Below are positions 7,493 to 8,534 of a stretch of DNA of 8,534 nucleotides, in pieces. Every line of letters starts with the position of its first letter. The stretch's first letter is position 1. Location of the stretch: the NCBI GenBank assembly GCA_934190685.1, contig CAKPTK010000097.1, forward strand, positions 1 to 8,534. The letters run 5' to 3'. The position numbers and the translations under genes were made by a program. Source of the DNA: an uncultured Prevotella sp. (lineage in GTDB: Bacteria; Bacteroidota; Bacteroidia; Bacteroidales; Bacteroidaceae). The notes below the pieces were generated by a model. It was not told the origin of the DNA, did no database searches, and worked only from the letters and a program-made list of their open reading frames with translations.

Positions 7493-8534
7493 GCAATAAA
7501 CAAGACCTGCTTATCTTTCAGCTTCTTGAAGAACACACCCTTGAACAGATCATTTGCAACTGCGGAAGACGATACAAGAAGCTGGGAATCTGCCGTTGAC
7601 ATGATTGCAGCTAAGATACCACACAGCAGCAGGCCACCGATAAATGGCAACGTGTAATCTGTCATGAAGAGCTTCTTGATCATCTCGATATAGACATTCT
7701 CATACTGTGCACCTTCGTTGGAAAGTACCATTGGATACAGATATGCACGTCCAAGCACACCGATCACACAGGCAAGTACAAGCGAGATCAGTACCCACAC
7801 GATCGCAACCTTCTTGGATTTTGCAAGTTCCTTCTCATCGCGGACTGCCATGAAACGAACAAGAATATGTGGCATACCACAGTATCCAAGTCCCCACGCA
7901 AGCTGGGACGCAATACTGATACCGGAAATCGGCTTACCATCCTGCATGAAGATATTCAGATAATCCTTCGCATCGACATTCAATCCGGAATTTACAAGAT
8001 TTGGTACAATGTTTCCTGTGCCAAGCACGATCACAACCAGAATTGGAACAGCAAGTACACCAACCAGCATCATCATACCCTGTACAAAGTCCGTGGTACA
8101 AACTGCAAGGAATCCTCCAAGGAACGTATAGATCAGAATAACGACCGCACCGACGATCAATGCCTGATGATAATCCATCTTTGTGATTGATGCAAACAGC
8201 TTTCCACCAGAAGCAAATGCAGATGCAGAATATACCACGAAGAAGATTACAATAACGATCGCAGAGATCGTAATCAGAATATTATGCTTATCGCGGAAAC
8301 GATTGCTCAGATACTCCGGAATCGTCATTGCATTGCCTGCTCTGATCGTATAGCGGCGCAGACGACCTGCGACGATCACCCAGTTCAAAATCGTACCGAT
8401 CAAAAGACCGATTGCGATCCAAGCCTGATTCGCACCAAATGCATAGACACAGCCTGGAAGTCCCATCAGCATCCATCCACTCATGTCGGATCCTGTGCAG
8501 AGAGGGCTGTCACCCATCCTCCCAAGTTTCTACC
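7470..8534 (-). pseudogene. putP: Sodium/proline symporter (SSS family), partial, frameshifted
   Basis: The minus strand encodes the core of a PutP-type Na+/proline symporter of the inner membrane. Matches to the family include SDMSGWMLMGLPG (E. coli PutP Ser54-Gly64 region, with the transport-critical Asp55 and Ser57), WIAIGLLIG, TFLGGFLAV, WGLGYCGMPHILVRFMA and AAIMSTADSQLLVSSSA (Na+-site Ser340/Thr341 region), with at least seven hydrophobic segments between them. The N-terminal ~38 residues lie beyond the window. The C-terminal part after about E. coli residue 370 of 502 is lost at the junction, where the frame runs on into antisense SusD. At the 5' end, 8534-8493 reads GRNLGGWVTALSAQ in one frame and 8490 onward reads SDMSGW in another; one base is missing at 8491-8492, since the expected text is SAQ-A-SDMSGW. 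Apart from that frame change, no stop interrupts the gene. Composition and style suggest a Clostridia-like donor. The ATG at 8517 is not a real start. Confidence 0.9.

Noticed and set aside
7486..7599. C-terminal tail of the SusD frame (CNKQDLLIF onward) as a novel domain
   Set aside because: These bases are the antisense of the PutP reading frame across the junction, so the tail is an accident of the join.
7718..8190. Plus-strand open frames opposite the symporter
   Set aside because: They are shadows of the PutP gene; the minus-strand frame has clear symporter motifs throughout.
7372..8517. Intact 381-residue symporter starting at the ATG at 8517
   Set aside because: The first ~9 residues are out of frame with the family (homology continues in another frame to the window edge), and the last ~35-40 residues are antisense SusD.

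Overview
The window looks like gut Bacteroidota DNA, most likely Prevotella/Segatella-like, for its first ~7.48 kb. The evidence is a SusC/SusD outer-membrane nutrient uptake pair, a large Bacteroidota-type zinc metalloprotease, a Bacteroidota promoter (TTTG, 20 bp, TAnnTTTG) and C-rich third codon positions. The last ~1.05 kb has a different character. It is an AT-richer, minus-strand fragment of a sodium/proline symporter (PutP) whose sequence looks Firmicutes/Clostridia-like. The genus and phylum calls are impressions from protein style and base use, not from a search.

Layout. 2-205: C-terminal end of a thioredoxin-fold (TlpA/AhpC-like) protein, cut by the window start. 240-284: strong intrinsic terminator. 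286-366: four copies of a 15-bp near-palindromic motif at an exact 22-bp pitch, followed by a perfect 22-bp palindrome at 370-391. 392-562: AT-rich spacer with nothing recognised. 563-594: promoter. 640-3213: secreted HEXXHXXGXXH zinc metalloprotease. 3240-6500: SusC/RagA-type TonB-dependent transporter. 6514-~7485: SusD/RagB-type surface lipoprotein, broken after about 325 residues. ~7470-8534 (minus): PutP fragment, truncated at both ends and carrying a one-base frameshift near 8492.

How the genes fit together. The protease, SusC and SusD genes are co-directional with gaps of 26 and 13 bp and no visible terminator between them, so they are probably one operon driven from the promoter at 563-594. 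A plausible reading is a protein- or peptide-utilisation locus: the exported metalloprotease cleaves substrate, SusD captures products at the cell surface, and SusC imports them with TonB energy. That substrate assignment is inference.

The most important caution is the join at about 7468-7492. The SusD gene runs, without any transposon, integrase or tRNA, into an antisense symporter gene of different composition, and both genes are cut inside their conserved domains. An assembly or cloning chimera is the simplest explanation. The frameshift close to the right-hand end fits low-quality terminal sequence. I found no convincing undescribed system; the repeat array and palindrome at 286-391 are the most interesting unexplained native structures.
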